DNA from: Pardosa pseudoannulata
Taxonomy: Eukaryota > Arthropoda > Arachnida > Araneae > Lycosidae
Reading direction: 5' to 3'
DNA length: 64,000 bases
Assembly: GCA_032207245.1 (NCBI GenBank)
Contig: CM063508.1
Span: 95,105,539-95,169,538 of the forward strand
The position numbers and the translations under genes are program-made. Within the stretch, counting starts at the first letter, position 1. Every line of letters starts with the position of its first letter. The notes under the pieces are model-generated. The model was not told the origin of the DNA. It ran no database searches and saw only the letters and a list, made by a program, of their open reading frames with translations. This document shows, in pieces, positions 1 to 15,700 of this stretch.

Positions 1-787
1 TTGTTTCCTATAGTAATCATTAAGGATTGTATATCTTATGAATTAAAATAATTTTATTTTTTATTTATACATAAAAGCTTATAGATTACATGAATCTTGT
101 ATGTTATATTTTGCAATTTTTGAAACCAAATTGATAAACCCTGTACTCTTAAAGTATTTGAAGGCAAAACTTTTTACAATAAGTTTCAAATGTTGAGTTC
201 TTGCACTGCATTTTCATTATACAAACAGAAACAAAAATGAAGGCCCATCCAAGGAGACAGTCAAAATTTTATTTATATTCAAGTTGTGGCTGGTAGAAAC
301 TAATTGGTGAAGAAGCTATTGCTTTAGTGATTAGAAGTTCAAACCCAAAATGACAATTTCATCACTTTTTTCTTTCTCATGTTCTCTGAAGAGTTAATAA
401 ATACTTGATTAGTGCTGCAGAAAAATATTGGTTATAACATGCGCATAAGTTTATGGAGTGTGAGGGGGAAACAAGGATGGTATTACTTTTTTTTACAAGA
501 GAAAAAGAGTTCCAAAATCTAAAGAAGTGCAAAATTCAGAATCACCAAGAACTGGAGAATCCCAGATCTGACACTCTTTACTGTATAACTAAAAACTATT
601 ACTTAGGCTTTAAGCAGAAATAATAAACAATGTACCTAAAGTTCCTTTGAAATATTTAACAAGTAAAAACACTGTTTAAACAGAAAAAAAATTTATTTTA
701 AGACCATTAACTTGGACGAGTATGTCAATTAAAAATTTAAAAATGTAAACAAATGGAATATTGAAATTAAATTATACTAAAGTATAC
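1..787. other. intron of NT5DC; no exon recognised
   Basis: A+T-rich sequence left of the last exon seen. No further NT5DC exon was found in it, so the remaining 70-100 codons lie outside the window. Confidence 0.5.
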
Positions 788-3700
788 CTAAGTTCATCTC
801 GCTCTCTTAAGAGATCTTTAATAATATCTCCACCATCTTCAGAATCCTGAAATGTTTTAAAAGTATACAGTTAACAATTTTTTGTAAATGACTAATATAA
901 ATTTTTACTAGTTTTTCTTCTTTTAAAAATTTAATAACTTGAATTACATATATCATGATCTATCAAAATAACATACATGCACAGTATTGTTTATGGTATA
1001 GTAAGATATAATTAGCCTCTGAAGCAATTAAATGTATCAAGTTGTTCTTTGTATGGCCTATCCTGTTTTCAATATTAACAAACCCTCCAACTAATATGAA
1101 TTTTCCATATTTACTTTGGCTAAATGATAACCAAATGAGTAGGATGGTAATGGAGTTTGTAGAGTCAAATCACATTGTCGACATGGATTTTATAGTTGTT
1201 TAACACTAGATTGCCTGAGATTTCTTGTATACCTATATTGCCCAAAAACAGTCAAAATGACTGCATTGTCAAAAAATAACAAATATGTAAAGAAATTTGT
1301 TTAAAATTAATTTTTAATATTATAAAATAAAGGAGGGCGGAAGTAACTACAATTATTCCTAAACCCATTTATATGTTATAGAAAAAGTCACCAAATTCTA
1401 AGAAATTGTGTCATTATATTTCATAATTGTTTTTCTAATTGAAATTAAAAAACAGTCAAAATGACTGCCTTGGGCAATCTAGTGTTAAAATCAGCTTTAA
1501 GCTTTAGTTCTCAATCTCATAAGTCCCAGTGTTTCAAAACAGTAGGCTGTAAAGCTTTAAACCAAACTAAACTATATTGATTTTGGAAACTATGAAGTAA
1601 CTTCAGAATTACAAATCACTACTAAAAAACTACGTCTTTCCCAATTTTCATAATGTACTTTCTCAAATTACACAGATAATTTATCATTATATTATCTTTA
1701 TAACTATGAATCCTTATATTTTTATAGTAAAAGGATCAGTTTAAGTAACTGCCAAATGTCAGACTACCAGAAAAAAATATTTTTATAACATAAATTAAAC
1801 AAATTAATATAATCATTTTGATACATGCAAACCACTAACAAAATCTCAACTTTTTAAATGACAGCTAATATTTTAGAAACTGCACTTTAAAAACAAGATC
1901 AAAAAGGTAGAAAGTAAAACAGACCAAGGGAACAGAAAAGAATAATTTGATTATAGAATACATACACATTGCAAAACAAAATAGCTAAACATTTTGTAAA
2001 CAGAAATAAATATATTCACACAGCTAATATTACAAATATCTAACAAATGTGAAACTGAAATGCAATTTTCTTTACTACACATTTTGTATGTATTTAAATG
2101 TACAATCTAAACTTGAAAAATCTTGGACAATTAAGCAATTTTAATTCAAGCCAACTGTTTTTGTAACTGAAGGTTAGAAATGTGTAAATAAATGTTGATG
2201 TACTTACACTTACAAAAAATGCTTAGGATTTTTATGCAATGTATATTGCATTTAGTTCAAAGTTTCTCTATAATCAAATTATTTTTCTTTATTCCCTTTG
2301 TTTGTTTTATCTTTTAATTATTTTATCTTGTTTTAAGGTAGATTTTCTAGAATGTTAGTTACCATTTGAAAAGTTTAGATTTTGGTGGTAGTTTTCAGCT
2401 GTCAAAATGTTTTTATTAAACATGTTTCATTTATATTATAATTTTTTCCTGGCTGTTTGACGCTTGATAGAAAAACTTTAATCCCCACTATAGTCTTATA
2501 TTGTAAAAAATAAGAATTTAGAGTTGCAAATCAAGATAATGGTAAATTAATACTACATTGTTGCTGCTATATAAATTGCTAGCACATTTGGGCTATTATG
2601 TTGTGCATAATGTAATATTAAGTGCGACAGATTAGTTAATGCCTAATATTGGAGGATATGTATTTCTGATTGGTTCTTGGCTATTTGCAGCCTGTAACCA
2701 ATATAGTATTTTGCTAGTTCCAATTAATACAGATTTATGATAAGTCCATAACTTGGCTCAATACAGAGAAGCTTGCTAATATTATGAGTGCTCCATATAA
2801 TTGAATAGAAAGAGAGTATAAATACATTATTTATTGATTTTAAGTTTATTTTTAAATATTTATATCACAATACAAAAAAGGTAAAAAAAATTCACCAATA
2901 AACTGCACTTTTCTTGGTTTTCTGTATGCTAATTCATTAACACATGATAATTCTAAGTTTTTAAATAATTTTTTAAATTGTTAATAATCCTATCTACAGA
3001 GATAGGGAAACAGTACTTCTTTATCAAAATTATATATCATATACATTTCATCTCTTATTACAAATTACTGGGATTATTTTAGTTGATTTTTTGATATTTT
3101 GAATGTAAAAATTCCTTTTAAAATGATTTAAAATATTGCAAATCAATCTGTTTTTGAATAAATATGTAAAGAATTATTCATTAAACACCAACTAAAGATA
3201 ACAACAGTTGTTTCCAGACATTGAAAAAAAAATTTTAAATGAAATAATTTCAATAACTTAAAAAAATAAAAAAGCTTTAATAAGCACATTTTAATATTAT
3301 ATAATTAATTGGCTGTCCTAGAAATTTGGATGCCAGAGTGCATGTATGCATGCTCTGCACATCTACTAGCCCTAGCCTTGAATGTATTACCAAAGAGCAA
3401 CTTGAAAATGTATATTTAATATTGATTTAAAAGACACATGAATAACACAAAAAAACTGCATACCTGCATTTCTTCAATAAGATGTTGCAGTGTTTGCAAC
3501 CACTCAACATCATGACGATATTTGTCGGAATTCAATATCTTTATTTCTTTCTGAAAAGATAATACAGTGGGTTATTCATATCCAAGAGAAGATAAACATA
3601 AATTTAAAAACAACTTTGAAATACAATCTATAAATTTAAAATTATACCTAAATTTTAAAGTAATGGTAATCTAAAAAAGAAACAGGAAAAAAAAGTTCTG

Positions 3701-6700
3701 CCATACATAAAAAATTCTGAAATACTTAATTACTGCTCGTAACTTAAAAATCTTAAAACAAAATTAGATTTCTAAAGACAATATTGATAACAGATATATT
3801 TAAATCTGTTACTTATTGCATACTACACTAAGGTGTCCATAAAATCTAAGTAAAAAAATACCCTGGTTTTTCCATTAATTTTCTTACAATTTCCTTACAT
3901 ATTAAAGTCATGCATTTCTCAAAAATCTGACAAATTTTGATAGTACTTATTGATAGGGCTGCATCCCTAAAAGAGTTAGGTAGGGATCCTTTTTTGCATT
4001 TATATAAGTAAAAAGTATAATTTTTGATATATTGTGGTACATTTTTTCCATATAGATGCACCTAATGATTTCACCGCTCTCAATTAGAGTAAGCAAAATT
4101 CCATCGCTTTTCAATGTACAGTGAATATATCACAGTTGCAAACTTTCAACCAAATAGTCTAAATCAGTCCTGAAAATGATCCAATTAAAAGTCTATTGTC
4201 TCTTTAAATCCAGAGAACTTAAATGTATGCCTCTCGGATATACAGTGAAACCTATCTGAGTGGACACCCCACAGTTCCAAGAATATTTGGCCGCTCTAAA
4301 GGGTTTTAAAAGATAATTGCTATAATGCGAAAAATGAAGAAGTCTGACATATATTCCTTATTTAAAATGAAATTGAAAACTTACCTAAAGAGAAAATAGT
4401 ACTTTATTTCATAATTTACATTTTTTTAAAAAAAGGCTACAATTTGTGTGTTTTAAGTTTTCATTTTTCTCTTTAACAACCATTTTTTAAGTTCATTTTT
4501 TACTTTAAAAGCAGGAAATTGAAGTCTTTGTATTCCTTCAAAATCAAATTTTTTTCTTTAATGACTTTGTTGATTTGCTTTCTTTCACAGTTAAATAATT
4601 TAGCTAACTTTCTTGCCGATTTGCCATTTTCATATTCAAGCAGAACTTCAATGTGCTGCTCGAGATTTAGGAAAACACATTTCGACATCGTTGCAACTTA
4701 GATCACTGACAATTTAATGAAATGAAACTGGTGTGGAAGACATTTTTGCTGACAGAGGTGCAATTCTTCCTTTACTGTACCTATTGGAATTCCAAACAAA
4801 GGCCCTAGGATACCAGCAACACCTGATTGTCTAGTTCCTCCCTCAGTTTCTATTAGTGGTGCAATAGGGATTTCCTATTTGAAGGGTGTGGGGAGAATAC
4901 AGAAGATATAACAGATTTAATGTTTCTAAGAAAGGGGGGGGGATCCGCGTGAATGGAGTTCACAAATTATTCCTGGGTTTTATATCCGACCATAAAACTA
5001 ACCTTGAGTATTTAAACTCAAAATTAAAGCACTGAGTGAGTAGAATTTCCCGAAAAATTAAATGGAAAATTCCACTCGATTGTCATTTAGAGGGGGTTGG
5101 ATAGCCGCTGATACAGGTTATTTTACCATTAGGTCTATGAGTCGAAAAATCTGTGCCATGAAAAATTAGCCGCTCTACAGGGGTGGCTGCTCGGAGAAGT
5201 TTCACTGTATATACCTTAAAATGAGTAGAGTTCATTGATAAAATCAAAGAAATTCAGATGTCATAGCTATTTCTAGTTTCATATGGCACTAAACCTTTTA
5301 TATCACAAAGTAAAAAAAACTGATAAACTTTTATAAAGTAAGATAAATTATTACAGCAAGCTCATAAATAATAGCACCAGTCCTCCATCCATGATGTAGA
5401 GTCAAATCAGCAAGGTCAGAGTAGATTTGATCACCAAAATATAAAACAGAATGGCCATGCCATCCAGTAAGATGTTGCAAGTCCTTCAAATTACCCTGTA
5501 GAGAGAATATTTACCATATATAATATAGTGACAATATGATATATGAAAATAATAAAAACAAGCTTTTAAAAATAAAGACACAATCAGAAATGTTTAGATA
5601 TACTATTTTCTTTGAAAAGCATACATCAATAATTTAAACATGGATTGCCGTGTTAAAATTGCTGCTATATTTACTCATGTATAATCAATTTAAATATTTA
5701 TTATGTAGTATTATATAAATTTATTTTATATTTAGAACAAAAAATTGTAAATGCACATTATACACAAAATAATTTTTGCTGCTACTGGTAATCATATGAT
5801 AAACAAATGAATTCAGACAGGTATTCAAGGATGAAAACAAATAAGAAAAATTCTTAGTCATTAGTAGTATTGTACTTTTATATAGCAGTACTAACCATAT
5901 AAATTATCAACTTTGAATGTCCCTTTTGAAACACAATTCTCATTTCCTCTAACATACTGAACTATTTCCAACTAAAATGTTACAGTGTAAATAAAATGAC
6001 CTCTCAGTAATGCATCTCTTTTACCCATGGTCCTGGTAAGGTCCCGTGGAAAATGTTAAATTTCTCTCACATATACAATTTTCAGTTATATGCCTCTCTT
6101 CCCTGTACAACACTTTTTTGGCTTAAGATATGCAATATTCCTCTAAAAATGAAATTTGGTCAAATAAATATCTTTTATGATTTTATAAGCTCTGTCAAAT
6201 ATGGATCATCATTTCTTGTCTATCTATTACTGATAATAAATTGACTAATAAAGAGATATAAGCATGCTTGATTATGAGCTAAAAGGAAGAAGAAAATTTC
6301 AAATTCATCTTTTGAAATTTAACTTTAATGTTTATTAATCTTGGATATATATACACTTAAGTGATTGTTTGTAAAAAAAAAATTAAATTACTTTTTAATT
6401 ATAGTGTATTATATTTTTCATAGCTTCAAATTTACAAAAACATTAACTGCCAGTTTAACAAATGATATCGATATGACATGCAGCTCTCCTGTAGCTTTTA
6501 CAAGATTCAAGAAGCTTAGTTTGTTAACCTTTTCAGAGGGGCTGGGACAGCATATGTCCCGCAGATAAATTAGTTTTTAAGAGAGCCCCTTTCAAAAGGT
6601 TAAAATAGGTGATCTCTATTGTAAAACTCTCATTTATAAGGCTTTTTTTCCAGGCCTTCCAAACCTCTTTAAGAGAGAGGTCACTGTAAATTGTTTTTCC

Positions 6701-9700
6701 ATCAAGCTCATATGTTATCATAAAATTTTCTTATTGAATGTAGAGGAATAAATGAAATGCCATCCCTCTTTAGCAGCTCCTTAAAAAGGACAGCAATATC
6801 TGAGGTTTTCAATTTCAGTCCTCACAATCATCTCAAAGTAGCCAAAACCTTTTCAATAACTTCAAATAACTAATAACAATTATGAAGAATTTGGTTAAGA
6901 ATGAAGTTGTCTGAAGAATGGCATTGAAACAGCAATGACTGATTCATTTGGTTCCTGTAGTCCTGGTTTTTGATCTAGAAGTAACTAGCATGTCAAACTT
7001 TAGGTGTGCACTATATACAATATAAATATTTTTGCCTTTTTTTTCTTTAAAGGTGTGTATGAAGGATATGCATTATACACACATACAAGGATTGCTCAGA
7101 ATATTTTACTGAATGAAATTAAGCCAAAAAGTTACTCTTATGTTTGTGTAAGGGTAAATTTTTATATTTGTTTAGTTAAAGGAATAAAAACTAAAAATTT
7201 CTATGCATCCATTTAAAATAAAATCTTGTATAGATTTATAGGCTTAATATTTTTTATGCTAATTTCATTTTGCAAAATTTGAGAATGAAATAAAATTTAA
7301 TAATAATGAAAAAATGCCTTACTTCCAGATATATGCACCCTTTCTTAAGTTCTGTTACTCTAGTCCACAGCTGACTATCATTAGTCATATCATATATTCT
7401 GAAAGGTCTATTACAGAAAGAAATTCATTAGAAATAGAAATAGATTTAAAATTTAATTTATTGCTGATCAGTTAAATCATAAACTTTTATGTACATTATA
7501 AAAATAGTAGATAAAAGCAGGATAAATTCTTCATATGACACATACAATTAAACTGAAAATATGCAAATTTTTAAAATATAAGGCTTTAGTTTTCATAATT
7601 GGGTTACATAATTACTAATTAAAATATATTTAGGAGTATATCAGCTATCACAAAATATCAAATGTACATCACTTTAAATGTAATAAACAATTTGCATACT
7701 TAAAGTTTATTCTTTCACTTATATTTACGAATCAATCTTTTAAAAAAGGGGGATGGGAAAATCTAGTTATAAACAAGAAATTTTATCTGCCAAACTCCTT
7801 AAACCCTTTCGAGCCTACTGTCACAAATACGTGTCAGGAAGAAACTTACTCACTTCCTGGCTGACACGCTGGCTTGCCAGAGCGTTTTCTCGTGCACCCC
7901 TGACCGTCGCATATGTGTGCTAATGTTGTGGAACATTTTAAAAACTGTATGTTTTGACACAAGATGGCATTGTATGTCCATATGGATTTAGATACATGTA
8001 GATTTGACCTTGTACTTAATAGGAGAGTAGTATGATACACATACAAGTGGTTTTTGATTACATAAACATGAGGGTAAAGGAATATTTCCAATTGACATGT
8101 TTTATGATGGCTCTTTAAATTCCCATGTGGTGTTTGTTTATGTAAGCAGGGGAGTTTTATTTTTGCTAAAGCATTGTGTATTGCGGTTTGCAGTCCAGTT
8201 CTTAGTACAGAATTAGATCTGATAGAATTGATTTTTTTTTCTCTTTTTTATTGTTAGATTTTCTAAGTGTCGAAAGTGTTTAACTGAGCTTGAAATAGCT
8301 GAAATGACGCAAAATATTTCAGATTTTGATTCTGAAACAGATTAGGATATTAGTAATAGTGACACTATAATATATTCTGATTGTTCTTTATGTTCATAAT
8401 GGATCTAGTGATTCTAATGATGAGGAGGATATTTCTGACAAAGATGATGATGATGCTTCGTTTTTTCACATTCTGGAAAAATCCTTCAAAATGGCAAATG
8501 AGTTGCTATGAGTGCAAGGACTGTAATGTAGGATTGATTGTAGATAACTCTTTTTAAAATTTTTCATACAAAAAAAGTTTAAATAACATAGTATTCAGTT
8601 TTGCAATGTTAAAAGTCATTAAATACTAAGTAAAAAAATGAAAAAAAGTAAAGTGTAAAATATATATTTAAATAAGAAATAGCTTAAGTAAATAAAGTAT
8701 CTATAAACATATATAAATCCCATTCCGTTTAAATACTTTATGCAGCACTATTAAATAACGCGTTGCTACTTCATTAATTTCATGAATTTAGGCTTAATAG
8801 CAAAAACCCTCCAGCCCAGGATACTCACTCGCAAAAGTGACTGCCGGCCTCAGAGAAAAGCGCATGTTTGCACTTCCCGTCGCGAAAGGGTTAATCATAA
8901 AAATAGTTACAAATGTACTAAAATCAGTTGCCTAATTAATATTAGTGGATGTGGAGGTTATAGCCCTTCCCATGAGGATTGATGTACATTATACATGCAT
9001 TGATTGATGTCTTAATTTTGAAAAGGGAGAGAAACTTCCTCTATGGAAAATTTCTCATTACGTTTCCAACTAAAATCTTAAAATCTGGTGTCAGTTCAAT
9101 TGAATAGTTCAATTTAAAATTTTTTATAAATATAAAAATGCAGAAAAATATCTAAACTGAAAAGAATATAAAATATGCCAGTCTAATATATTTAACAATT
9201 TACAAAATATCAAATTTATTTTCTTAAAGTGGATTTTCCACTCAGAAAATTGTATCCGAGAGGCTAAAAATGCTGTCTTTTAACACTATAAATAATTTCT
9301 CTAGAAATGGATCTAAAACGAGCCAAATGGAGCAAGAGAACTGCAAAAGCTTTTTAACATCCAAAATAGATAGAACACCAATTACAAACAGAGTGATACC
9401 CAATTTTGACTCTACTGGGAATAAAGAAGCAATAATTCTCTCTTCCCGTGTATTGACGGAAACTTTGCAGCTATAAAATAAAGTAATTATCTAAGCAGCT
9501 ATTATATAAATACCAATTGTAAGAGGCCACAGATTTAACATATGATTAACACTTCATTTTAAATGGGTATTTATAAACTTTATTAGGTGCAGTTATGAAT
9601 GGTTTTCCACAAATACTTCTGTCACACTAGAGACACACACAAAAAAAAATCTAGTTATGAAGTCACTTATAAAAATAAGATGAAAATATACTTTAAAGCT

Positions 9701-12700
9701 TTAACCCAATGGTAAGATAAGTGCTCCTTTATTTTTTTCACATTTATATGACATTAAAATCTGAATTTTATTTTATTATATCGAAGAGATATCCATAACA
9801 AAGATACAATATCCAAAATCTAGAAAAATTGCCATCCATCCTTACAAATAAGATAAATGTTCTCAATATAATTAAATGACTAATAGTTTTACTGCTTCTT
9901 GTGTACTTATTCAAGCCTAAAAATAACTGTGGAACAATTTTTGAACATCGAAGACTTAAATGCAATACTGTAAATGTTCTACAACTTTTTCACCTTCTCT
10001 ATCATATTTCCAAAATTTGTTGTTTATATAATTTTTACCTAATACAAGCTGTTTATACAGAATTTCACAGATTAAAAAAAAAAACAGCTTAAAATTCAAA
10101 GGAGAAAACATAACAAATGTAACAATATTTCTTAGCAAATTTTAGAATTTAACTTTACAGTTGATACTAAATACAGAAGCTATGTTATTTGTTCAGGTTA
10201 TTAGTTCTACTGTTAAAAGAAATAAGTAGAAAAAATTATTTTAAATACCTGCTTGTGTCTGTAAAAAACTTTGGCTTTCTTGCCTGAACAACTATGACAT
10301 CAAAATAATCTATCCAGTTAGATCCAATCATGTACTTCATCCCAATATCTCTACAAAAATTTAAAATAATTTTTTTTTTTAAATACAAATATATGATCCA
10401 AATTATATTACATTTCAAAATATTACTAACTTATTAGAACAAAAAAGGAAGTTTATTAGTAAAATAACAAAACTGGAAGGTTTGGTTTGAAGTACTACAG
10501 TCAATTTTCTGAAAAACATGGCCAATCAGAGAAGGACCTACAGTTTAAGGCTGATTCTGACTGGCTATGAGCATTAATGCATGCAGCAGGATTCAATCCC
10601 TCAAACTTTGGTACTGAATGCATGCCAAAATTGTAGACCAGTTAATTATATAAATACGTTGCCCAGGGTACACCACTAGGAGGTAGGTCTACTTTGCACC
10701 CTAAGAACTTAGCGGTTCTTCCGACTCCGAGACTACCCTGTATTGGAGAACCAGAGAATGCCTGAGGCAATGACATCGGTCAATGTTACTTTTGTTACTT
10801 GTACAGTTATTCCACAATTGTTATTTTTATTTTTTTGTAACCTGCCTTGCCATTAGAAATTTAAAAAAAAAAAAACCTTTGGTACTGAAAGGCAGCATCC
10901 TACTTGTTTGGCAGTTATTGGGCCCAAAAATTGAAATTAAAGTTCTGAGTATTTTAAAGAACACATTTGAATTTCACATAACATCCTAAAAGGAACAAAA
11001 CCCACTTTTATTTACAACTAATAGATTTGTAGTCATGATAAACAGATGTAAAACTATAAGCTTAATTTAAAAATGAACAATTCTGAATATTAGTGATTTA
11101 TACTATTTTGTAAATGCTATATTTGTACTATGTTAATTAGGAGTCGTACATTTAAAAAGTTATAAAATGCTAAGGATTATGAAGCTATGAATTTTTAGTT
11201 AGCATCAGTAGTATATTTAAATATACTAAAATTTTCAATTTTAGTAAACTTGGTATACAGTTTAGATAATATTATAGATGATAAAATCCTTTTCTATGGC
11301 AATACTTACACAAATTTAAAGGGGCTGTTAGTTATCAAAAACATCTTTTTGCCAGCTTCTTTTAACCTTCGTAGAAATACTCCCATGCCAGGATGTTTTT
11401 CAAGATAATCTCCTGTTAAAAATAACAAACAAATATCTCATCAAATAAATTATTATTACAATAAACTATCAAAACAACAAACTATCTTTAGTATAATTTA
11501 AGGCACAAAACTTAGTTTTGATGTCTTTTCTGTAATATACATCATAGTTAAGAGATTAAAAAAATTGTATTTGATCTTCAAATTAAACTTACAAATAGTC
11601 CTTCAAATCTTGCTCTTTTATAGCACAGAAAATGGAGTATGAAAATTTACACTTAAATTTAATATTATGAAGACAAAATTTTATCTCCCAGTCAAATAAA
11701 ATACATGATTGTAACTGAAATGAAAGACCTGAAGTTGCTATAGGTTTAGTTGAAAATATGTGCATAGTAGTATGAATGAATCATTTCAATTTTATCTGCA
11801 TTAAAATCAACTTTTTCTGTTATTTCTGAAAATTTTAATACAAAATTACAAACAGATATGCAAATTTAGAGTCCACACTTTTGAAGAAGTAACCTTAATT
11901 TAATTCTCCACAGTTTTCTTGGCTTATAAGAATACAGTCAATGGCCAGATCCATTTTAAAATTCATTCATTGAAAAATAAAAAGTGATTGAAGTGGGAAA
12001 AACCTGCACCCATCCACAACAAGCACAGACAATGTAGTAATAATGCCAAAGCCTTGAGAAAGTAAGTATAATGGGAAAATGTTAAACTTGCTAGATTAAC
12101 AGATGAGAAATTTTTTAAATGTTGAGGTTGACAATAAGTGTGTTTTCTAGTATGACTAGGAGCTTTTGAAGCTATCCAACATAGAGTGATACTAGCATGT
12201 TTCTTGGGGGCATTTTATATCAAATGTAAACATGCAAATTAATAGCTTTGCTTTCATGGGAAAATGGACCACATTATGCATTAAGAGATAAGAATTAAAA
12301 TTTGGGGTAGAAAATTCAGGTATTATTCAAATATTTAAAACATACTCACAGACAAACACTTATAAAGAAGGTAAGATTATGTTATAAAAATATTTTTTTC
12401 AAAAGTTCACATACAACAATTTTATCATTAAGTGGTTATAAAATTTATGAAAAAATATTTACAATATCACAATGTACAATTTATTAAATAGCATAAAATC
12501 TTTCAAAAGAACTTAATAGAAGAAGAACTGGTTTGAAATTAGAATCTAAGCCTAAACATTAGAATTCTGTTTCATTATATAATGTCATGAAGCAAAAGAA
12601 AAAAAAAATTATATGATTCAAAATATCTTATTAAAAATGATAGGTGTATATTTATCCCTTTCTTGGGAAAATATAAATAATTTGACAGAACTATAAAAGA

Positions 12701-15700
12701 ATGACGATTTTGCAGTTATAAGAAACAAATTTAAAATACTAAAAATTATACGTTAAAACAAATACTTAAAAATAATCATACCAATTTTAGTTTCATCCAA
12801 CATTTTATGCATGACAGGGTGAATACTCTGTATTGCATGCTGGTATAATGAAAAGAGAAAAACAAACCTAAGTTTATACATTTGAAACAAAAAAAAAAAA
12901 TCATTAATAAAAAAAGGAATTTAAATTCTGAAACATTTTCATTTGGTATAAAGACAAAACAGGTTCAAAAATTCTGTTCATGATATGGTCAAACTGTTTC
13001 ATATCACAATCAAAATAAAAGTTTAACTAAATCCTTAAACAGTAGCCTGGTAAATGGGAATGGGAATACTTGAATTAAATATGTAGTGAGAGTGAAATAC
13101 TGAGTTATGTTAATTATCTTATCAATGCAATGAAAAGAAGAAAATGAAGCATGATTTTCAGGAACTTCGATTAAACTATAAAATCGGAACATTATGACCT
13201 TTACAGATAAATATTGTTTAACAAATTCAAAAACAATTTACTCTTTTAATCTCTTTTTTTTATTTAAACTACAAGTGTGCTTTAAAGAGTCAAAAAAGCA
13301 TAATCTAAAAAACATTTTTTTTTATAATGCTATATGTTAAAGCATGGTTGGACAGTAAATATTAAACACAAGCAGTGTAGATAATAGTTTAATTAACCCT
13401 TACACAGTAAAAGGCTTATTATACACAATAAATTATGAAGCATTTACGAGGAGTGTAAAATTAGTTTTCTAGTAAAATAACAATACATAACTCTTCAGTA
13501 ATAGAATCCCAATATAAATATTTATACTAAAAAGAGGTCAAGTATTTTACCATTTTTTCAATTATATTTTGTCTATCAAGTTGAAATTTAGGTAAATACT
13601 TTTTCAGATGAAAGAATAGATAACAAAGAAATGCATATTTGAAAAAGCTTATTTTAGGACTAGAAGTATATACTCCCTGCATAAGAGTGAAAGCTAAATT
13701 TTTGTAAGTTAAATTCCCAAAATTAAGGGGAAAATTTTTTCAAAAGAAAATATATGAATATTAGGTATCTAGTTTTACACTCAATAAGAACTTTCTTATT
13801 TTACAGAGTTTCAAATAAAAAATAGTATTTAAGCTATAAATTCCCTGTCAGTGAAATGCTTCTCTTAATATACTTTAAAATTATCCTAAACCCTAAAGAA
13901 ATGTTACCCTTAATTGAAAACTTATTGCTGCAGATGAATAAAAAAGTTATTTCTAGCAACAATAAAAGGGAGAAAAAGATCAGAATAATGCAAGTGTACA
14001 TTATAAAAGTATCAATGGATATATTTCTAAAAATTGGAAAAATACTGCAATGGCATAAAAATTATATTGCTAAAACCTTACCTGTATATCATAGGATAAA
14101 ATTTCAGGATGATAAGTGATATTATTTCGTTCAAAGTATTCTGTTACACTAGATATCAGGCATATTTCTGGAACAGAGAACAAGTCATTTAACTGCTTCA
14201 TTCTAGAGGATCCCTAGAATATGAGAAAAATAAGTAAATTTAAAATTTTCTAAGTACATAATATGTTGTGCATATGAAAATATTTGAGGGCTACAGAATT
14301 ATGCTACTTTTTAATCTCATGACAGAAAAACATAATTTAAACATGCACACAAAAATTATTTTAAGGAATTTTTCTCCATCAATAAAAAATTTTTTGTTCC
14401 ATGAAAAAAAAAATATTACTTTTAGTCTATCAATAATAAAAATCTCTTACTAATAGAATGGGAAAATTCTGATTTCAAAAACAATCAGAGAAAAGGGTTG
14501 GTTGGTTAGTTAAAGTTTGACTGTGTAAGGTCCTATTTAGGACATAAGCACCAAGCACAAGGTGTTTTTTCATAAATACAACAAGACATAACAGATACAA
14601 GTGCCCTAATCCAAAAACAGAACAGGCTAAAACCAGCAAAGGTAAAACCGTACCAATTTAAAAAATTTATAGAAATGTCTACTGTATATATACTCAAGTA
14701 TACAGGAATGGTACGTAAAAGGTAAAATGATGAAACATTAGAAGGTAAAAGCATAAAGTACAACAAATTTTAATTAAAAATGGAAAAAGTACTCAAACAA
14801 TTCATAAAAAACAAGTTAAATTGACCAAAATAAGCTTGTAAAATGGAGAAAGGAGAAAAGAAAGGGATGCAGGGGTTCAACCAGTAAATCCCTTATGTTA
14901 GGATGCTGTGTGCCAAAAAATAAGGCAATAGACAGGCTGTAAGTAGTTACAAGAGGTAAGCATATGTAAAATAGATAGCGATGACTGACAAAAAGAACAT
15001 CGGGGTTTGGGTTCGTTTAAAATGTAGTAACTATGTGTGACATGAGTGTGTCCAATACACAAGTGAGTAAGTAAAACATCATGTTTACGACTAACATCAT
15101 CTGGGTTTGGTTTGGAGCACTACGATCTACTGTTTTGCACACAACATCATCTGGGAAAAAGTGAATGTCCGCAGTAGTGTTGTGAAGCTTATTACTGACA
15201 TTTATGTCCCACTCACTGTTCCACATAATATACAAATGGCATTTAGTTGCATATTTCAAGTCTGAAAGAGGGATTTTCATAGGCATTAAGGTAATGGCAT
15301 TCTTCGCCGCTTCATCTGCAAGCTCATTCCCGAGGATCCCTGTATGCGCTGGAACCCAGCAGAATAATACTGTAAAACCTTGTTTACATAGAGAGGTATA
15401 CATCTTCTATATATCATTAATAATCGGGTGCACCATCTCATCAGGATTCAGAAAATCTAATACACTGATTGAGTCGATGCACACTATAAAGTGCTGGTTC
15501 TTCCTATGCAAGATGTGCTTTAGAGCTTGGTACACAACTTTACATTCAGATGTAAAAATAGAGCATTGCTGAGGTAATCTCCAACACTGCTTAACAGCGT
15601 TACATACAAAGCTGAAACCAACATATTTGTCAGTCCTAGAACCATCAGTGAAAACAAGATCATACCCAGAATGTTTAGCCAGAGAAAAGGGGTGAACAGC

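Noticed and set aside
13856..14119. 87-codon plus-strand frame
   Set aside because: No family resemblance, very Lys/Ile-rich, and it overlaps the antisense of NT5DC exon 6.
15204..15572. 122-codon plus-strand open frame
   Set aside because: It is antisense to the LINE RNase H domain, which has recognisable motifs on the minus strand.
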